The notes below the pieces were generated by a model. The model ran no database searches and was not told the origin of the DNA. It saw only the letters and a list, made by a program, of their open reading frames with translations. Positions 1 through 10,500 of a DNA stretch of 64,000 nucleotides are shown here, piece by piece. The DNA is taken from the NCBI RefSeq assembly GCF_000176175.1, contig NZ_ACZP01000014.1, positions 434,001 through 498,000 of the forward strand, read 5' to 3'. The translations under genes were made by a program, and so were the position numbers. Every line of letters begins with the position of its first letter. Within the stretch, counting starts at the first letter, position 1. The DNA comes from Vibrio furnissii CIP 102972 (GTDB taxonomy: Bacteria > Pseudomonadota > Gammaproteobacteria > Enterobacterales > Vibrionaceae).

Positions 1-1761
<1,761 letters not shown>

Positions 1762-1798
1762 AGTCCTGATTCCTTGTTCCTTGTTGACGATGAAAGCG

Positions 1799-2812
1799 TT
1801 ACAGCGAGACAATCCACACCGGCTGGCCAGATTGCAGCCCTGCTTCTTCCATCATTCCTTGCTCGATACTCAACTGGTTCCCTGACAACGTGCCTTCAGC
1901 AATCATGGCGCTGAAGCCGTGCAAACCTTCAAAGCCGACCAAAAACGGCATGCCTTTTCCACCGAGTGGTTGCGCTGCAATTCTGCCGCGCTGCATGCTA
2001 TGCCACACCGACAACGTATTGCGCGGTGCGGTCAGGATTGGACCTGCATCGAAGATCTCAACGTATTTATCTGGTTCAAACCCTTCATCGCTCAGCAGCT
2101 GGCACTGCAATTCCGCATCCGGGTGAACCTGCCCCATCACCGCTTGCGCTTCTTCATCAATCAGCGGCACGTACAGCGGGTGGTGTGGCATCAGCTCGGC
2201 AACAAAGGTTTTGTCGCGCGTGCCGTTGTAGTACTCGACCTGGTTGTAATCCATGCCGAAGAATTTTCTGCCGACATGCTCCCAGAACGGGGCTCGACCG
2301 TTCTTGTCTGCAATACCCGGCAGAACCGCCATCCATTCACTGGCAAAACGAATCGGAAACGCGCTCATATAGAGCAGACGGCCGAGGGTGATCAGTGAGG
2401 GGTAGGTGGTCGCTTTGAGTGAGGGAACCACATAAAACGAGCACAATTGGGAGTGATCACTCAGATCGTGATTCAGCGTCAACGCATGGATGCGGCTGTG
2501 AACATTCAACGCTCGTGATGAGTGGATCAGAATGTCATTGCGAAACGCGTAAAACGGTTCGCGGTAGCCCGCCAATGCGTTGATCGCTCCCGTGCCCAAT
2601 AAACGTCCGGTTTGGGTCTCTTCCAACACAAAGAAGTAAGACTCTTCTCCCGGACAAATCACGTCCTGCTCAAAGGCGGAAACCGAACGTTCCACTTTTT
2701 TCATCAGGTGATCACGCATGGCGGGCAAGGTGCACACCATCGGCCCACTGTCGTGTGCCAGACGCTCGATCTCGTTCAGATCACCTAAGTTTGCAGGACG
2801 CAATAAAATCAT
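1799..2812 (-). CDS. aruF: Arginine/ornithine N-succinyltransferase alpha subunit (AruF-type)
   Basis: A 337-residue paralogue of the neighbouring AstA, in the same GNAT-like succinyltransferase family. Landmarks are [47 protein letters not shown] and [13 protein letters not shown]. These agree better with my memory of Pseudomonas aeruginosa AruF than with AstA, including the [10 protein letters not shown] stretch that AstA lacks. In Pseudomonas, AruF and AruG form one enzyme acting on arginine and ornithine; the same partnership with the next gene is inferred here. The start lies 3 bases after the astC stop, so the two are co-translated. The upstream order astC-aruF-aruG-astD equals Pseudomonas aruCFGD. 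Confidence 0.88.
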   Translation of the reverse strand: MILLRPANLGDLNEIERLAHDSGPMVCTLPAMRDHLMKKVERSVSAFEQDVICPGEESYFFVLEETQTGRLLGTGAINALAGYREPFYAFRNDILIHSSRALNVHSRIHALTLNHDLSDHSQLCSFYVVPSLKATTYPSLITLGRLLYMSAFPIRFASEWMAVLPGIADKNGRAPFWEHVGRKFFGMDYNQVEYYNGTRDKTFVAELMPHHPLYVPLIDEEAQAVMGQVHPDAELQCQLLSDEGFEPDKYVEIFDAGPILTAPRNTLSVWHSMQRGRIAAQPLGGKGMPFLVGFEGLHGFSAMIAEGTLSGNQLSIEQGMMEEAGLQSGQPVWIVSL

Positions 2813-2815
2813 GAT

Positions 2816-4030
2816 TTATTCCTTATGCGTAAAGGCTTCCAGTGCCTGTTCCAATCGATCCAGACCGGTATCGATTTCGTGGGTTGTGATATTCAGTGCC
2901 GGTGCAAAACGAACCACGTTCGGGCCGGCAATCAGCGTCATCAGGCCGTGCTCGGCCGCCATGTTGCTGATGGTTTTCGCCTGCCCCGCGTGCTCTGCAG
3001 TCAGTTCGCAGCCGATCAACAGACCGAGGCCACGCACTTGCTTGAACACGCCAAGTTTGGCATTGATACTTTCCAGACGCGTTACAAAGTGATCGTGCTT
3101 GGCTTTCACGCCTTGCAGGAACGCGTCCTGATTAATCTCGCTCAGCACGGCACCCGCAACAGCCGCAGCCAGCGGGTTACCGCCGTAAGTCGTGCCGTGC
3201 GTGCCAACCGACAGCGCCGGAGCAAATTGATTGGTGGTCAGAATACCGCCAATCGGGAAGCCGCCACCCAGTGCTTTGGCCGTCGACAGCACATCCGGCG
3301 CCACGCCATAGTGCATGTACGCATACAGGTGTCCGGTGCGGCCAACGCCCGTTTGGACTTCATCGAAAATCAGCACGGCATCGTGCTCATCACACAGCGC
3401 GCGCAGGCCTTGCAGGAACTCAGGCGTTGCCGGAACGACACCGCCTTCGCCTTGCATGGGTTCCACGATGACCGCACACGTTTGTGGGCCGATCACCTGT
3501 TTCGCCGCATCCAGATCGTTGAAATCAACGTGGTGAATTCCCCCTGGCAGCGGCGCGAAATCTTGTGAGTACTTTGGCTGACCGCCCGCGGTCACGGTGA
3601 ACAGCGTGCGGCCGTGGAACGCATTGCGAAAGGCGACAATCTCATTCTTATCGCTGCCGTGTTTATCCAGCGCGTACTTACGAGCCAGTTTCAGCGCCGC
3701 TTCGTTCGCTTCCGCACCCGAGTTACAAAAGAACACTTTGTCTGCGAAAGTGCTTTCCACCAGCGTGCGAGCCAGCGCCAGCACTGGCTCGTTGGTGTAG
3801 CCATTGCCGAGATGCCACAACTTGTCCGCTTGCTCGGTCAGAACCGCTTTCAGCAGCGGGCTCGCATGACCCAGCGCGTTCACCGCAATGCCACCAGCGA
3901 AATCGATGTATTGTTTGCCTTGCTGGTCATAAACGGTCGAGCCTTCACCGCGAACCGGAATAAACGGTGCAGGAGAAAACATTGGGATCATGTATTGGTC
4001 GAAATCGGTTCTGTTTGGCGTGAGCGTCAT
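2816..4030 (-). CDS. astC: Succinylornithine / acetylornithine aminotransferase
   Basis: PLP-dependent class III aminotransferase of 404 residues. In the AST pathway it moves the delta-amino group of N-succinylornithine to 2-oxoglutarate, giving succinylglutamate semialdehyde and glutamate; the family also acts on acetylornithine (ArgD/AruC). Visible landmarks are [17 protein letters not shown] near residues 101-117, the RNAFHGRT loop near 135-142, [13 protein letters not shown] near 221-233 with the PLP-binding Asp, and the Schiff-base Lys252 in [12 protein letters not shown]. It is the first gene of the operon, and the 180-base gap before it holds a direct-repeat array that may bind the adjacent ArgR-like protein. 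Position supports AstC/AruC; sequence alone cannot exclude a shared biosynthetic role. Confidence 0.93.
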   Translation of the reverse strand: MTLTPNRTDFDQYMIPMFSPAPFIPVRGEGSTVYDQQGKQYIDFAGGIAVNALGHASPLLKAVLTEQADKLWHLGNGYTNEPVLALARTLVESTFADKVFFCNSGAEANEAALKLARKYALDKHGSDKNEIVAFRNAFHGRTLFTVTAGGQPKYSQDFAPLPGGIHHVDFNDLDAAKQVIGPQTCAVIVEPMQGEGGVVPATPEFLQGLRALCDEHDAVLIFDEVQTGVGRTGHLYAYMHYGVAPDVLSTAKALGGGFPIGGILTTNQFAPALSVGTHGTTYGGNPLAAAVAGAVLSEINQDAFLQGVKAKHDHFVTRLESINAKLGVFKQVRGLGLLIGCELTAEHAGQAKTISNMAAEHGLMTLIAGPNVVRFAPALNITTHEIDTGLDRLEQALEAFTHKE

Positions 4031-4135
4031 GTTGTGTGCCTCGTTGTGTTATTCCATTGCCACCAGATTACTCAATCAGTTGCCAGAATTCGTTCGGATT
4101 TCCGACCAAAACTTATAGATTTTCACCCCCGATTT

Positions 4136-4205
4136 AAACGGACGACTTAAACGGGCTGCTTTATGAAACGGACTGTTTTATTCAATGGACGACTTTAAAA
4201 CGGAC
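4136..4205 (-). promoter_or_regulatory. Direct-repeat array upstream of astC, candidate ArgR sites
   Basis: Five imperfect copies of an 8-base unit, AAACGGAC on the plus strand (GTCCGTTT on the minus strand), begin at 4136, 4149 (AAACGGGC), 4166, 4183 (CAATGGAC, degenerate) and 4198. The spacing is 13, 17, 17 and 15 bases. They fill the space between the regulator's stop codon and astC. AraC-family proteins bind direct repeats, and Pseudomonas ArgR sites contain TGTCGC-like half-sites, so operators for the adjacent regulator are plausible. The array could also be a decayed tandem duplication without function. Confidence 0.45.
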
Positions 4206-4209
4206 AGCT

Positions 4210-5175
4210 TTAAAACGTTTTGAAGCGTTTTGCCCGCTCATCCCTCGGCGTCATGTCGTAGTGCGCCTTATAGGCCGACGAAAAATGAGGCCCGCTGGAA
4301 AAGCCACACATCAGGCCAATCTGCACCACCGACTGGTTGGTGGTTTGCAGCAGATGACGCGCTTTTTTCAGCCGCAACTGCAAGTAGTAGCGCGCTGGCA
4401 TGGTATCGAGGTAACGCTTAAACAAGCGTTCTAGCTGGCGACGGGAAATGTGCACCAGCTCTGCCAGTTCATCGCTCGACAGCGGCTCTTCGAGGTTGCT
4501 CTCCATCAGCGCGAGCGCCTGTTGCAGCCTCGGTTGCATCTCTGCGCCGCTGGTGACGCGCTGCTTATCACTGCCCGGCCTGACCCGTTCAAGACACAAT
4601 GCATCTGCCAACGTTTGAATCGTCTCTTCGCTTTCAAAACGGCTGAGATAGGCCAGCAGGCAATCGAGCGCGGCCGCCTGACCGCAGCCACTGCTGAGGC
4701 GCTCACCGAGCACGTAAAGTTCGTGACTGAGCGCCAGTTGCGGATAACGCTGCGCCGCCGCATCCAATGTGTGACCATGCCACGCCCACGTTGCGTCCAG
4801 CCCGATGCCACTCTCCAGCAGCCACCAGCCGCCGTTATCCAGCGCCAGCAGGTGTGAATCACCGCGGGCGGCATACTCAGCCAGCGCTCGTTTGACGTCA
4901 TCGCTCAACGCCGCTTGCGGCGCATGGCTTGCCAGTACAATCAACAGCTGGCAATCGAGCGCGTCGCTGATGGCCTGTTCGGCAGGAAGCGTCAGCCCTG
5001 CCGCTATCGTCACCGGTTGGTCGGTTTGTTCGGCAATGTAAAAGAGCGTGTATTTTTCTTCGTCCAGCATCTGGTTGATGCAGGCCAGCGACTCGGTGAT
5101 CGCGCCCAAGGTCAGCAGTGAGCAAGGTTGAGGGACATAGAGTCCGATTCTGTGAGGCGAGGAAGATGAGGTCAT
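4210..5175 (-). CDS. ArgR-like AraC-family regulator with GATase1/DJ-1-like sensor domain
   Basis: About 321 residues from the ATG at 5175 (MTSSSSPHRIGLYVPQP); an ATG at 5193 is also possible and the frame is open to 5334. The N-terminal two thirds is a DJ-1/PfpI (class I glutamine-amidotransferase-like) ligand domain. The C-terminal ~100 residues form two AraC helix-turn-helix units with SSDELAELVHISRRQLERLFKRYL and QIGLMCGFSSGPHFSSAYK. That DNA-binding part is strikingly like Pseudomonas aeruginosa ArgR, which activates arginine catabolism in response to arginine. It is unrelated to E. coli ArgR. Directly upstream of the aru-type operon, it is most likely its activator; ligand and targets are inferred. 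Confidence 0.88.
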   Translation of the reverse strand: MTSSSSPHRIGLYVPQPCSLLTLGAITESLACINQMLDEEKYTLFYIAEQTDQPVTIAAGLTLPAEQAISDALDCQLLIVLASHAPQAALSDDVKRALAEYAARGDSHLLALDNGGWWLLESGIGLDATWAWHGHTLDAAAQRYPQLALSHELYVLGERLSSGCGQAAALDCLLAYLSRFESEETIQTLADALCLERVRPGSDKQRVTSGAEMQPRLQQALALMESNLEEPLSSDELAELVHISRRQLERLFKRYLDTMPARYYLQLRLKKARHLLQTTNQSVVQIGLMCGFSSGPHFSSAYKAHYDMTPRDERAKRFKTF

Positions 5176-5193
5176 ATCGTGATTACTACGTTC

Positions 5194-5817
5194 CATGTTG
5201 GGTGGCCGACTCGCGCACCCATTTTCGGTTGACCATTCACCTTCACTCACCGCAGCAATCTGCTTGCTCGGCCAAGACGGGCAACACACCGAAAGTCCTT
5301 TCGCGTCGATTTGCATGAGCGGTGATCGAATCACCTAGGCAGTGACCTAGGTAGCGACCTCAGTCCAGCCTGAACCGATTTGACCAAGAAAAAGCGAATA
5401 ATTAATCAGCTTTATTTCTTCATCATGAAAACTCATGCAAATAAAACAAATAAAATGAATTTTTATATTCCATTCCGCCCATAATAAATATCCATAGGGC
5501 TCGTCACATAGTAAATTTAAACACAATAAAATATCAACATATTAAACAAAATCGAAACATATTCCTTTGAATTCATTTCAAACAAATTTAATTAACTAGT
5601 TGTTTTATAATGCTTATTTATAGAATAAATCGAGAAGAGAAACGCAATGATAAGATTATTTTCAACTTGCGCATCAATGCAACACTTTGATTAATTCAAA
5701 TTCAGATTTTTATTTAATTATTTTGAATAAAACATCAAATTAAATATGGGCTCTAAATAACAGCTCAATCCGGATGGAGATAGATTCAAGAGTGGACGTC
5801 ACGGCAAAAATTCATCC
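5194..5817. other. Gene-free AT-rich interval between argR-like and dgcA
   Basis: About 620 bases without a convincing gene. The part from about 5390 to 5770 is strongly AT-rich compared with its surroundings. Near 5332-5365 there are three imperfect tandem copies of an ACCTAGGCAG-like unit, close to where transcription of the ArgR-like gene should begin. A 15-codon plus-strand ORF starts at 5647 after a purine-rich stretch, but nothing follows it that it could regulate. No promoter could be assigned with confidence in such AT-rich sequence. Confidence 0.5.
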
Positions 5818-5852
5818 GCAAAAACAAAAAAGCCATGGCGAATGCCATGGCT
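5818..5852 (-). terminator. Rho-independent terminator after dgcA
   Basis: A perfect 9-bp stem (AGCCATGGC at 5831-5839, GCCATGGCT at 5844-5852) with a 4-base loop. Read on the minus strand, it is followed by a T-rich tract (complement of 5818-5830). It lies 44 bases past the dgcA stop and closes the dgc operon. Confidence 0.85.
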
Positions 5853-5895
5853 CAAGGGGAACAACAAACAATCACACCGTGGCAGACAATCCGCC

Positions 5896-6882
5896 TCAGC
5901 CCCACACGCCTTCGCTCGGTTCCACCACACTGTCACGGTAGTGGAGCGAGGGAGAGCGATCTTCTGACAATAATAAAGGCCCGTCGATGTCCACCCAGCG
6001 CGCTTGCTGCGCCAGTAGAAGTGCCGGAGCCATCGCCAGTGACGTCCCAATCATGCAACCGACCATCACCTCAAAGCCCATCGCCTGCGCCTCTTTGAGT
6101 AGTGCCAGCGCTTCCGTCATGCCGCCCGTTTTATCCAGCTTGATGTTTACCGCCTGATAACGTCCTTTGAGCGCCGCCAGCGAGGTGCGATCAATGCACG
6201 ATTCATCAGCAGTGATCGGCAGAACCGGCGTGATGGTTTCCAGCAGATGCTCTTCTTCAAACGCCAGCGGCTGCTCAACCATTTCCACCCCCAGTTTTGC
6301 CAGCTCAGGCAGATAGTTACATAACTGAGCAAAGCTCCAGCCCGTGTTCGCATCAATCACCAAACGCGTATCAGGCGCGGCGGCGCGCACTGCACGTACC
6401 CGCTCTAAATCGCCGCTGCGGCCCAGTTTGAGTTTGAGGATCGGTCGATGCTTCTGCGCGGCAGCGGCACGGCCCATATTCTCCGCGCTGTCGAGTGACA
6501 AGGTAAAAACGGTCGTCACGGGGTGCGGTGCGGCATCAAATCCGGCCATCTGCCAAGCAGGCTGCTGCTGTAATTTGGCTTCAAGTTCAAACAGCGCGCA
6601 GTCAATGGCGTTGCGTGGTGCGCCGGAAGGCAGCAGATCGCGCAGTGTATCACGGCTGATGCCGCCTTCAACCGCCGCCACTGCAGATTGCACATCCGCC
6701 AGCACATCGAATGGATAATCGGGCTCGAAAATGTCCATGCGCTCGCATTCGCCGCGCCCCACACAACCATCCTGCTCAATTTCAACCACCACGACTTCGC
6801 CATGCAGCATCGGCGCCATGCGAGAAATGACAAACGGCTCGTGCAGCGGCCATTGTTCAACGCGTACGCTCATCTTACGCAT
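5896..6882 (-). CDS. dgcA: N-acetyl-D-glutamate racemase DgcA (enolase superfamily, dipeptide-epimerase-like)
   Basis: A 328-residue member of the muconate-lactonising/dipeptide epimerase branch of the enolase superfamily. Metal and acid/base residues are visible: K150-x-K152 in ILKLKLG, D177 and N179 in VIDANTGW, E203 in MVEQPL, D226-E227 in ITADES, and K248 in NIKLDKTGG. On sequence alone it would be annotated L-Ala-D/L-Glu epimerase. The overlap (8 bases) with a DUF1611/DgcN gene and the amino-acid transporter and LysR gene nearby match the D-glutamate pathway described in marine Proteobacteria. There DgcN acetylates D-Glu and DgcA inverts N-acetyl-D-Glu to N-acetyl-L-Glu. Peptidoglycan dipeptide epimerisation is the alternative. 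Confidence 0.85.
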   Translation of the reverse strand: MRKMSVRVEQWPLHEPFVISRMAPMLHGEVVVVEIEQDGCVGRGECERMDIFEPDYPFDVLADVQSAVAAVEGGISRDTLRDLLPSGAPRNAIDCALFELEAKLQQQPAWQMAGFDAAPHPVTTVFTLSLDSAENMGRAAAAQKHRPILKLKLGRSGDLERVRAVRAAAPDTRLVIDANTGWSFAQLCNYLPELAKLGVEMVEQPLAFEEEHLLETITPVLPITADESCIDRTSLAALKGRYQAVNIKLDKTGGMTEALALLKEAQAMGFEVMVGCMIGTSLAMAPALLLAQQARWVDIDGPLLLSEDRSPSLHYRDSVVEPSEGVWG

Positions 6883-7897
6883 AACACACCTCAGTCAGGC
6901 CATCGACGATCTTCGCCACGCCTGTGCGCACTGGATCAACCACGGGTACACCAAACTGCTTCTCAACGCGGGCGATTTCAGCCAGCGCTGCTTCCTGAGT
7001 CAGGTTGACTGTGTTCAGCGCAATGCCACCTAAGCGAATGTTCGGGTTCGTCACGCGGCCCATGGTCAGATTGATGTCGATGGTGGTTTGCAGATCCGGC
7101 ACGCTAAAGCCCGGCATTTCGTCCATCTGCGTGCGGCCCGCTTCGTGGCACACAATGATCACATCCGCCTGCGCGCCATGCAGCAGACCCAAACTCACGC
7201 CTGCGTATGCCGGATGCAGCAACGAACCCTGGCCTTCAATAATGTCCCAGTGCTCCGGTGCGTTGTCCGGCGACAGGTTTTCCACCATGCCGGAGATAAA
7301 ATCAGAGACCACGGCATCGACCGGGACACCGCTGCCTTCAATCAGAATGCCGGTTTGACCGGTCGCGCGAAACGTCGCGGCCACGCCACGTTGTTCCAGT
7401 TCACGATGAATCGCCAGCGTGGTGAACATCTTGCCAACACAGCAATCGGTGCCGACACTCAGCAGACGTTTCCCACCACGGGGTAACCCGGTACCACACA
7501 CCATCGGCCCTTGTGGCACACGCACATCAATCAGCTTTTGCCCGGTGCGCTCAGCCGCCGCCACCAGCTCAGGGATATCGTTGAGGCGCATGTGCAGGCC
7601 GCTGGCGATATCCATGCCCGCTTCCATTGCGTCAATCAGAATATCCAACCACGCCATTGGCAAAGTACCGCCCACCGGTGCCAGACCGAGAATAAAGGTT
7701 TTGGCTCCGCACGCCGCCGCTTCACGCGGTGACATTTCCGCTAAACCCAAGTCGGCTTTGGCACCCGGAAGACGAAATTGCGCCAGGCATTTTTCTGGAC
7801 GCCAATGCGCCACACCTTTCGCCACTTTCGCCATCAGCAGGTCATTGGCATCGCCCAGAAACACTAAGTAAGGGGTTTTCAATTCAATCTTGTTCAT
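6875..7897 (-). CDS. dgcN: D-glutamate N-acetyltransferase DgcN (DUF1611)
   Basis: A 340-residue DUF1611 protein. The start at 7897 follows an AAGGA ribosome site; the frame is open 12 codons further. The N-terminal half has a Rossmann-like fold (YLVFLGDANDLLMAK), and a P-loop-like motif GTDCCVGK lies at 149-156, followed by GQGSLLHPAYAGVSLGLLHG. DUF1611 was long of unknown function; it is now linked to acetyl-CoA-dependent N-acetylation of D-glutamate in the DgcN/DgcA pathway. A deacetylase that would yield L-Glu is not encoded here, so it must come from elsewhere. Neighbours (racemase overlapping, importer upstream) support catabolism of imported D-Glu. Confidence 0.87.
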   Translation of the reverse strand: MNKIELKTPYLVFLGDANDLLMAKVAKGVAHWRPEKCLAQFRLPGAKADLGLAEMSPREAAACGAKTFILGLAPVGGTLPMAWLDILIDAMEAGMDIASGLHMRLNDIPELVAAAERTGQKLIDVRVPQGPMVCGTGLPRGGKRLLSVGTDCCVGKMFTTLAIHRELEQRGVAATFRATGQTGILIEGSGVPVDAVVSDFISGMVENLSPDNAPEHWDIIEGQGSLLHPAYAGVSLGLLHGAQADVIIVCHEAGRTQMDEMPGFSVPDLQTTIDINLTMGRVTNPNIRLGGIALNTVNLTQEAALAEIARVEKQFGVPVVDPVRTGVAKIVDGLTEVCYA

Positions 7898-7979
7898 TGT
7901 GTTAGTCCTTTTTAAAGTCAAACGAGCCCACAAGAGCCATCACTCCTGCTGCCATCAGGTTGTGGTTAGCGTGGAAAAA

Positions 7980-8699
7980 TCAGGTCGCAGCAGCGGTCAC
8001 GGGGGTTGCTTCCGGTGTTCGCTGAATCTGGTGTCGGTAGAGGTAACGCTCTGCCTGACGCCAGGCCATCACAAACACCGTCGCAATGATGAGGTACAAC
8101 CCTGCCGCCAAAAAGTACGTCGAAATATCAAAAGTTTGAGAGAAAGCGCGCCGTGTTTGGCCCATTAAATCCATCACGGTGATCACGCTGGCCACCGCGC
8201 CGCCTTTGAGCATTAAGATGCATTCATTGCCCAGTGCCGGAAACGCAATCCGATACGCCAGCGGCAGCACAATGTGGCGATACAGCAGGCTATTGTTCAT
8301 CCCCATCGACTTGGCTGCTTCAATTTCACCGGCGTCGACCGACTGAATCGCGCCGCGCAGAATTTCCGTCTGATAAGCCAGCGAGTTGAACGTGAACGCC
8401 AGCAGCGCGCAGTTAAACGGGTCGCGGAAAAAGTGCCACAGCCCCATCTCCATCAACCAAGGACGAAATTGCCCGGAGCCGTAATAGAGTAAAAACAGTT
8501 GTGCAATCAGCGGCGTGCCGCGAAAGAACGAGATGAACCACTGCACCGGCCAGCGATACACGCGCGAACACTGAATACGCAGCAGCGACATCGGCAGCGC
8601 CAGCAACGCCGCCAGTGACACCGAGATAAAGGTGATTTTGAGTGTCATCCATGCGCCATCCAGCAACATCGGCGCGACTTTAGCGATAAATTCGGTCAT
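7980..8699 (-). CDS. Polar amino acid ABC transporter permease (HisM/ArtM-like)
   Basis: Inner-membrane permease of 239 residues with about five membrane helices. It has the HisMQ-type signature EAAKSMGMNNSLLYRHIVLPLAYRIAFPALGNE (the EAA loop that contacts the ATPase). It pairs with the next permease (10 bases apart) and the binding protein upstream to form a type I importer. The gap to dgcN is about 80 bases, so it is probably in one transcript with dgcNA, and D-glutamate or a related acidic amino acid is the likely substrate. No ATPase gene is present in the locus. Substrate is inferred from context only. Confidence 0.88.
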   Translation of the reverse strand: MTEFIAKVAPMLLDGAWMTLKITFISVSLAALLALPMSLLRIQCSRVYRWPVQWFISFFRGTPLIAQLFLLYYGSGQFRPWLMEMGLWHFFRDPFNCALLAFTFNSLAYQTEILRGAIQSVDAGEIEAAKSMGMNNSLLYRHIVLPLAYRIAFPALGNECILMLKGGAVASVITVMDLMGQTRRAFSQTFDISTYFLAAGLYLIIATVFVMAWRQAERYLYRHQIQRTPEATPVTAAAT

Positions 8700-8709
8700 G
8701 ACGGTCTCC

Positions 8710-9426
8710 TTATCGACTCACGCGAATGCCGCGTTTAGAACGCACTTCCATCGCAGCCAGTACCCGCTCACAACAGACGCACACGGCCCAGTACGCCAAG
8801 CACACGGTGAGATAAAACAGGAACGGTTTCTTGGTTGCGCCTACCGCGATATTCGCCGCGCGCATCAAATCATCCAGCGCAATCACCGACACCAGCGCGG
8901 TGTCTTTGAGCAGGTTGATCCAGAGGTTGCCCAGTCCCGGCAATGCCAAGCGCAGCAGTTGTGGGCGCTCAATCAGCCAGAAAATCTGCCCGCGGCCCAT
9001 CGCCAGTGAATAGCCCGCTTCGCGCTGGCCTTTATCCATGGCTTTCCACGCGCCACGCAGCACTTCCGCCGCGTAGCCACTGAAGACCAAGCCCAGCGCA
9101 ATCACACCCGCACCAAACGGATTGAGTTCAAAAAAGCCGTTGCTCGGATCAAACCATTTCAGGGTTTTGTTAATCAACAGCCCGACGCCGTGGTAAATGA
9201 TGAACAGCGTCAGCAGCTCCGGTAGGCCGCGCAGCACCGTGGTGTACACGGTGGCAAACCAGCGGTGGCCTTTGTGCTTGCTGATCGACAGTGCGGCAAC
9301 GCCCGTGCCAAGCACCATCCCCACCGGTAACGCACACAGCGCCAACCCGAGCGTAATCGCCAGCCCTTTGAGCAGTTCGTCGCCCCAGCCACTGTCACCC
9401 AGACTCAGATACATCAAATCATCCAT
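8710..9426 (-). CDS. Polar amino acid ABC transporter permease (HisQ/ArtQ-like)
   Basis: A second permease of 238 residues, starting MDDLMYLSLGDSGWGDELLKGLAITLGLAL. Hydrophobic segments alternate with the EAA-loop sequence REAGYSLAMGRGQIFWLIERPQLLRLALPGLGNLW. It would heterodimerise with the permease encoded 10 bases downstream. The binding-protein gene precedes it by about 60 bases. Together they give the usual Q-M permease pair of the histidine/arginine/glutamine uptake family, but without the P-type ATPase gene that normally completes the operon. Confidence 0.88.
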   Translation of the reverse strand: MDDLMYLSLGDSGWGDELLKGLAITLGLALCALPVGMVLGTGVAALSISKHKGHRWFATVYTTVLRGLPELLTLFIIYHGVGLLINKTLKWFDPSNGFFELNPFGAGVIALGLVFSGYAAEVLRGAWKAMDKGQREAGYSLAMGRGQIFWLIERPQLLRLALPGLGNLWINLLKDTALVSVIALDDLMRAANIAVGATKKPFLFYLTVCLAYWAVCVCCERVLAAMEVRSKRGIRVSR

Positions 9427-9487
9427 CGCGTCGCTCTCTTCGTGATTCCATTCAAGTGGCGACGCTCGCCGCCACCCATCGGCTGAC

Positions 9488-10270
9488 TTATTTCAGCGTC
9501 AGCAGGTTAATCTTGAAAAACTCGTCGTTGATTTTCTGATAGGTGCCATCTTTGATGATGTTCGCGAGCGCCTGATTGACGCGCTGACGCAGGGCGTCGT
9601 CTTCTTTGCGCAGCGCAATGCCCACGCCGTCGCCTACGTATTTGCTGTCGGTAATCAGATCGCCCGCTTTGTGGCAACACGCACCGTCGTCTGAGCTCAG
9701 CCAATCGGTCATTGGCATGATGTCGCCCGCCTGCGCATCAATCCGGCCACTGGCCAAATCGAGGTTCACCGCGTCCTGAGTCGGATACAGGCGCACATCC
9801 GATTCCGGATAGTTGGCCAGCAGATATTCCGCCTGCGTCGTCGAGCTTTGCGCACCGATGATTAAGCCTTTCATCGCTTTCGGCGACACATCTTTGATGC
9901 CTGAGTTTTTATCAACCACAAAAGTCATCGCTGACGCCTGATACGGCGCGCTGAACGAGACCTGCTGTTTACGTGCTTCGGTAATAAACATCGAGGCGAG
10001 AATCATGTCGTACTTACCCGCGAGCAGCGCCGGAATAATGCCGTCCCAATCCTGAGCGACAAATTCACATTCCACTTTCATTTCGCTGCACAGCGCCTTA
10101 CCAATTTCAATATCAAACCCAGCCAACTGACCATCAGCGGTGTAGTAATTGAACGGCGGGTACGCGCCTTCGGTGCCAATTTTAATGGTTTCTGCGCTGG
10201 CGCTGGTTGACGCCGCAAATGCCAGTGACGCGGCAAACAGTGCGCCCCATCTTTTTCCTTTTGCCATCAT
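9488..10270 (-). CDS. Periplasmic polar amino acid-binding protein (SBP_bac_3 family)
   Basis: A 260-residue periplasmic receptor. The signal peptide MMAKGKRWGALFAASLAFA-ASTSASA is cleaved before ETIKIGTEG. The mature part shows family landmarks IGTEGAYPPFNYYTADGQLAGFDIEIGKALC, WDGIIPALLAGKYDMILASMFITEARK and DLASGRIDAQAGD. A pair of adjacent Cys (DGACCHK) near residue 200 is uncommon. An AAGGGA ribosome site precedes the ATG. It is the first gene of the dgc operon and faces the LysR gene across a 230-base control region. D-glutamate is the inferred ligand; an L-amino acid ligand is equally possible on sequence alone. Confidence 0.9.
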   Translation of the reverse strand: MMAKGKRWGALFAASLAFAASTSASAETIKIGTEGAYPPFNYYTADGQLAGFDIEIGKALCSEMKVECEFVAQDWDGIIPALLAGKYDMILASMFITEARKQQVSFSAPYQASAMTFVVDKNSGIKDVSPKAMKGLIIGAQSSTTQAEYLLANYPESDVRLYPTQDAVNLDLASGRIDAQAGDIMPMTDWLSSDDGACCHKAGDLITDSKYVGDGVGIALRKEDDALRQRVNQALANIIKDGTYQKINDEFFKINLLTLK

Positions 10271-10458
10271 GGATTCCCTTCTACTTTTGTTATGCCCGTA
10301 CGACGCAAGAGACGCCCGGTCGTTTGGGTGAATGATTTCATTCCAGACTGTCGTTTGCCGTGAAGACCGCTTCCTTTCACAACCGCAAACGATGCAAGCT
10401 CACTAATGAGTATGTTGAAAGTTGGATAAAATCCATAATGATGAATAAGTATGATATA

Positions 10459-10475
10459 CATAGCGTATCGCTATG
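10459..10475. promoter_or_regulatory. Inverted repeat in the dgc divergent promoter region, candidate LysR site
   Basis: CATAGCG-TAT-CGCTATG is a perfect 7-3-7 inverted repeat and contains a T-N11-A LysR-type core. The arms extend to 9 of 10 matches when three more bases are taken on each side. It lies 25 bases before the LysR ATG at 10501 and about 190 bases before the start of the binding-protein gene. Autoregulation by the adjacent regulator is the simplest reading. Confidence 0.6.
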
Positions 10476-10500
10476 GATAACTCATCAAGGACATCGCGCC

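Noticed and set aside
5647..5694. A 15-codon plus-strand ORF after a purine-rich stretch, possible leader peptide
   Set aside because: No plus-strand gene follows it for attenuation, and the region is so AT-rich that short ORFs and purine runs occur by chance.
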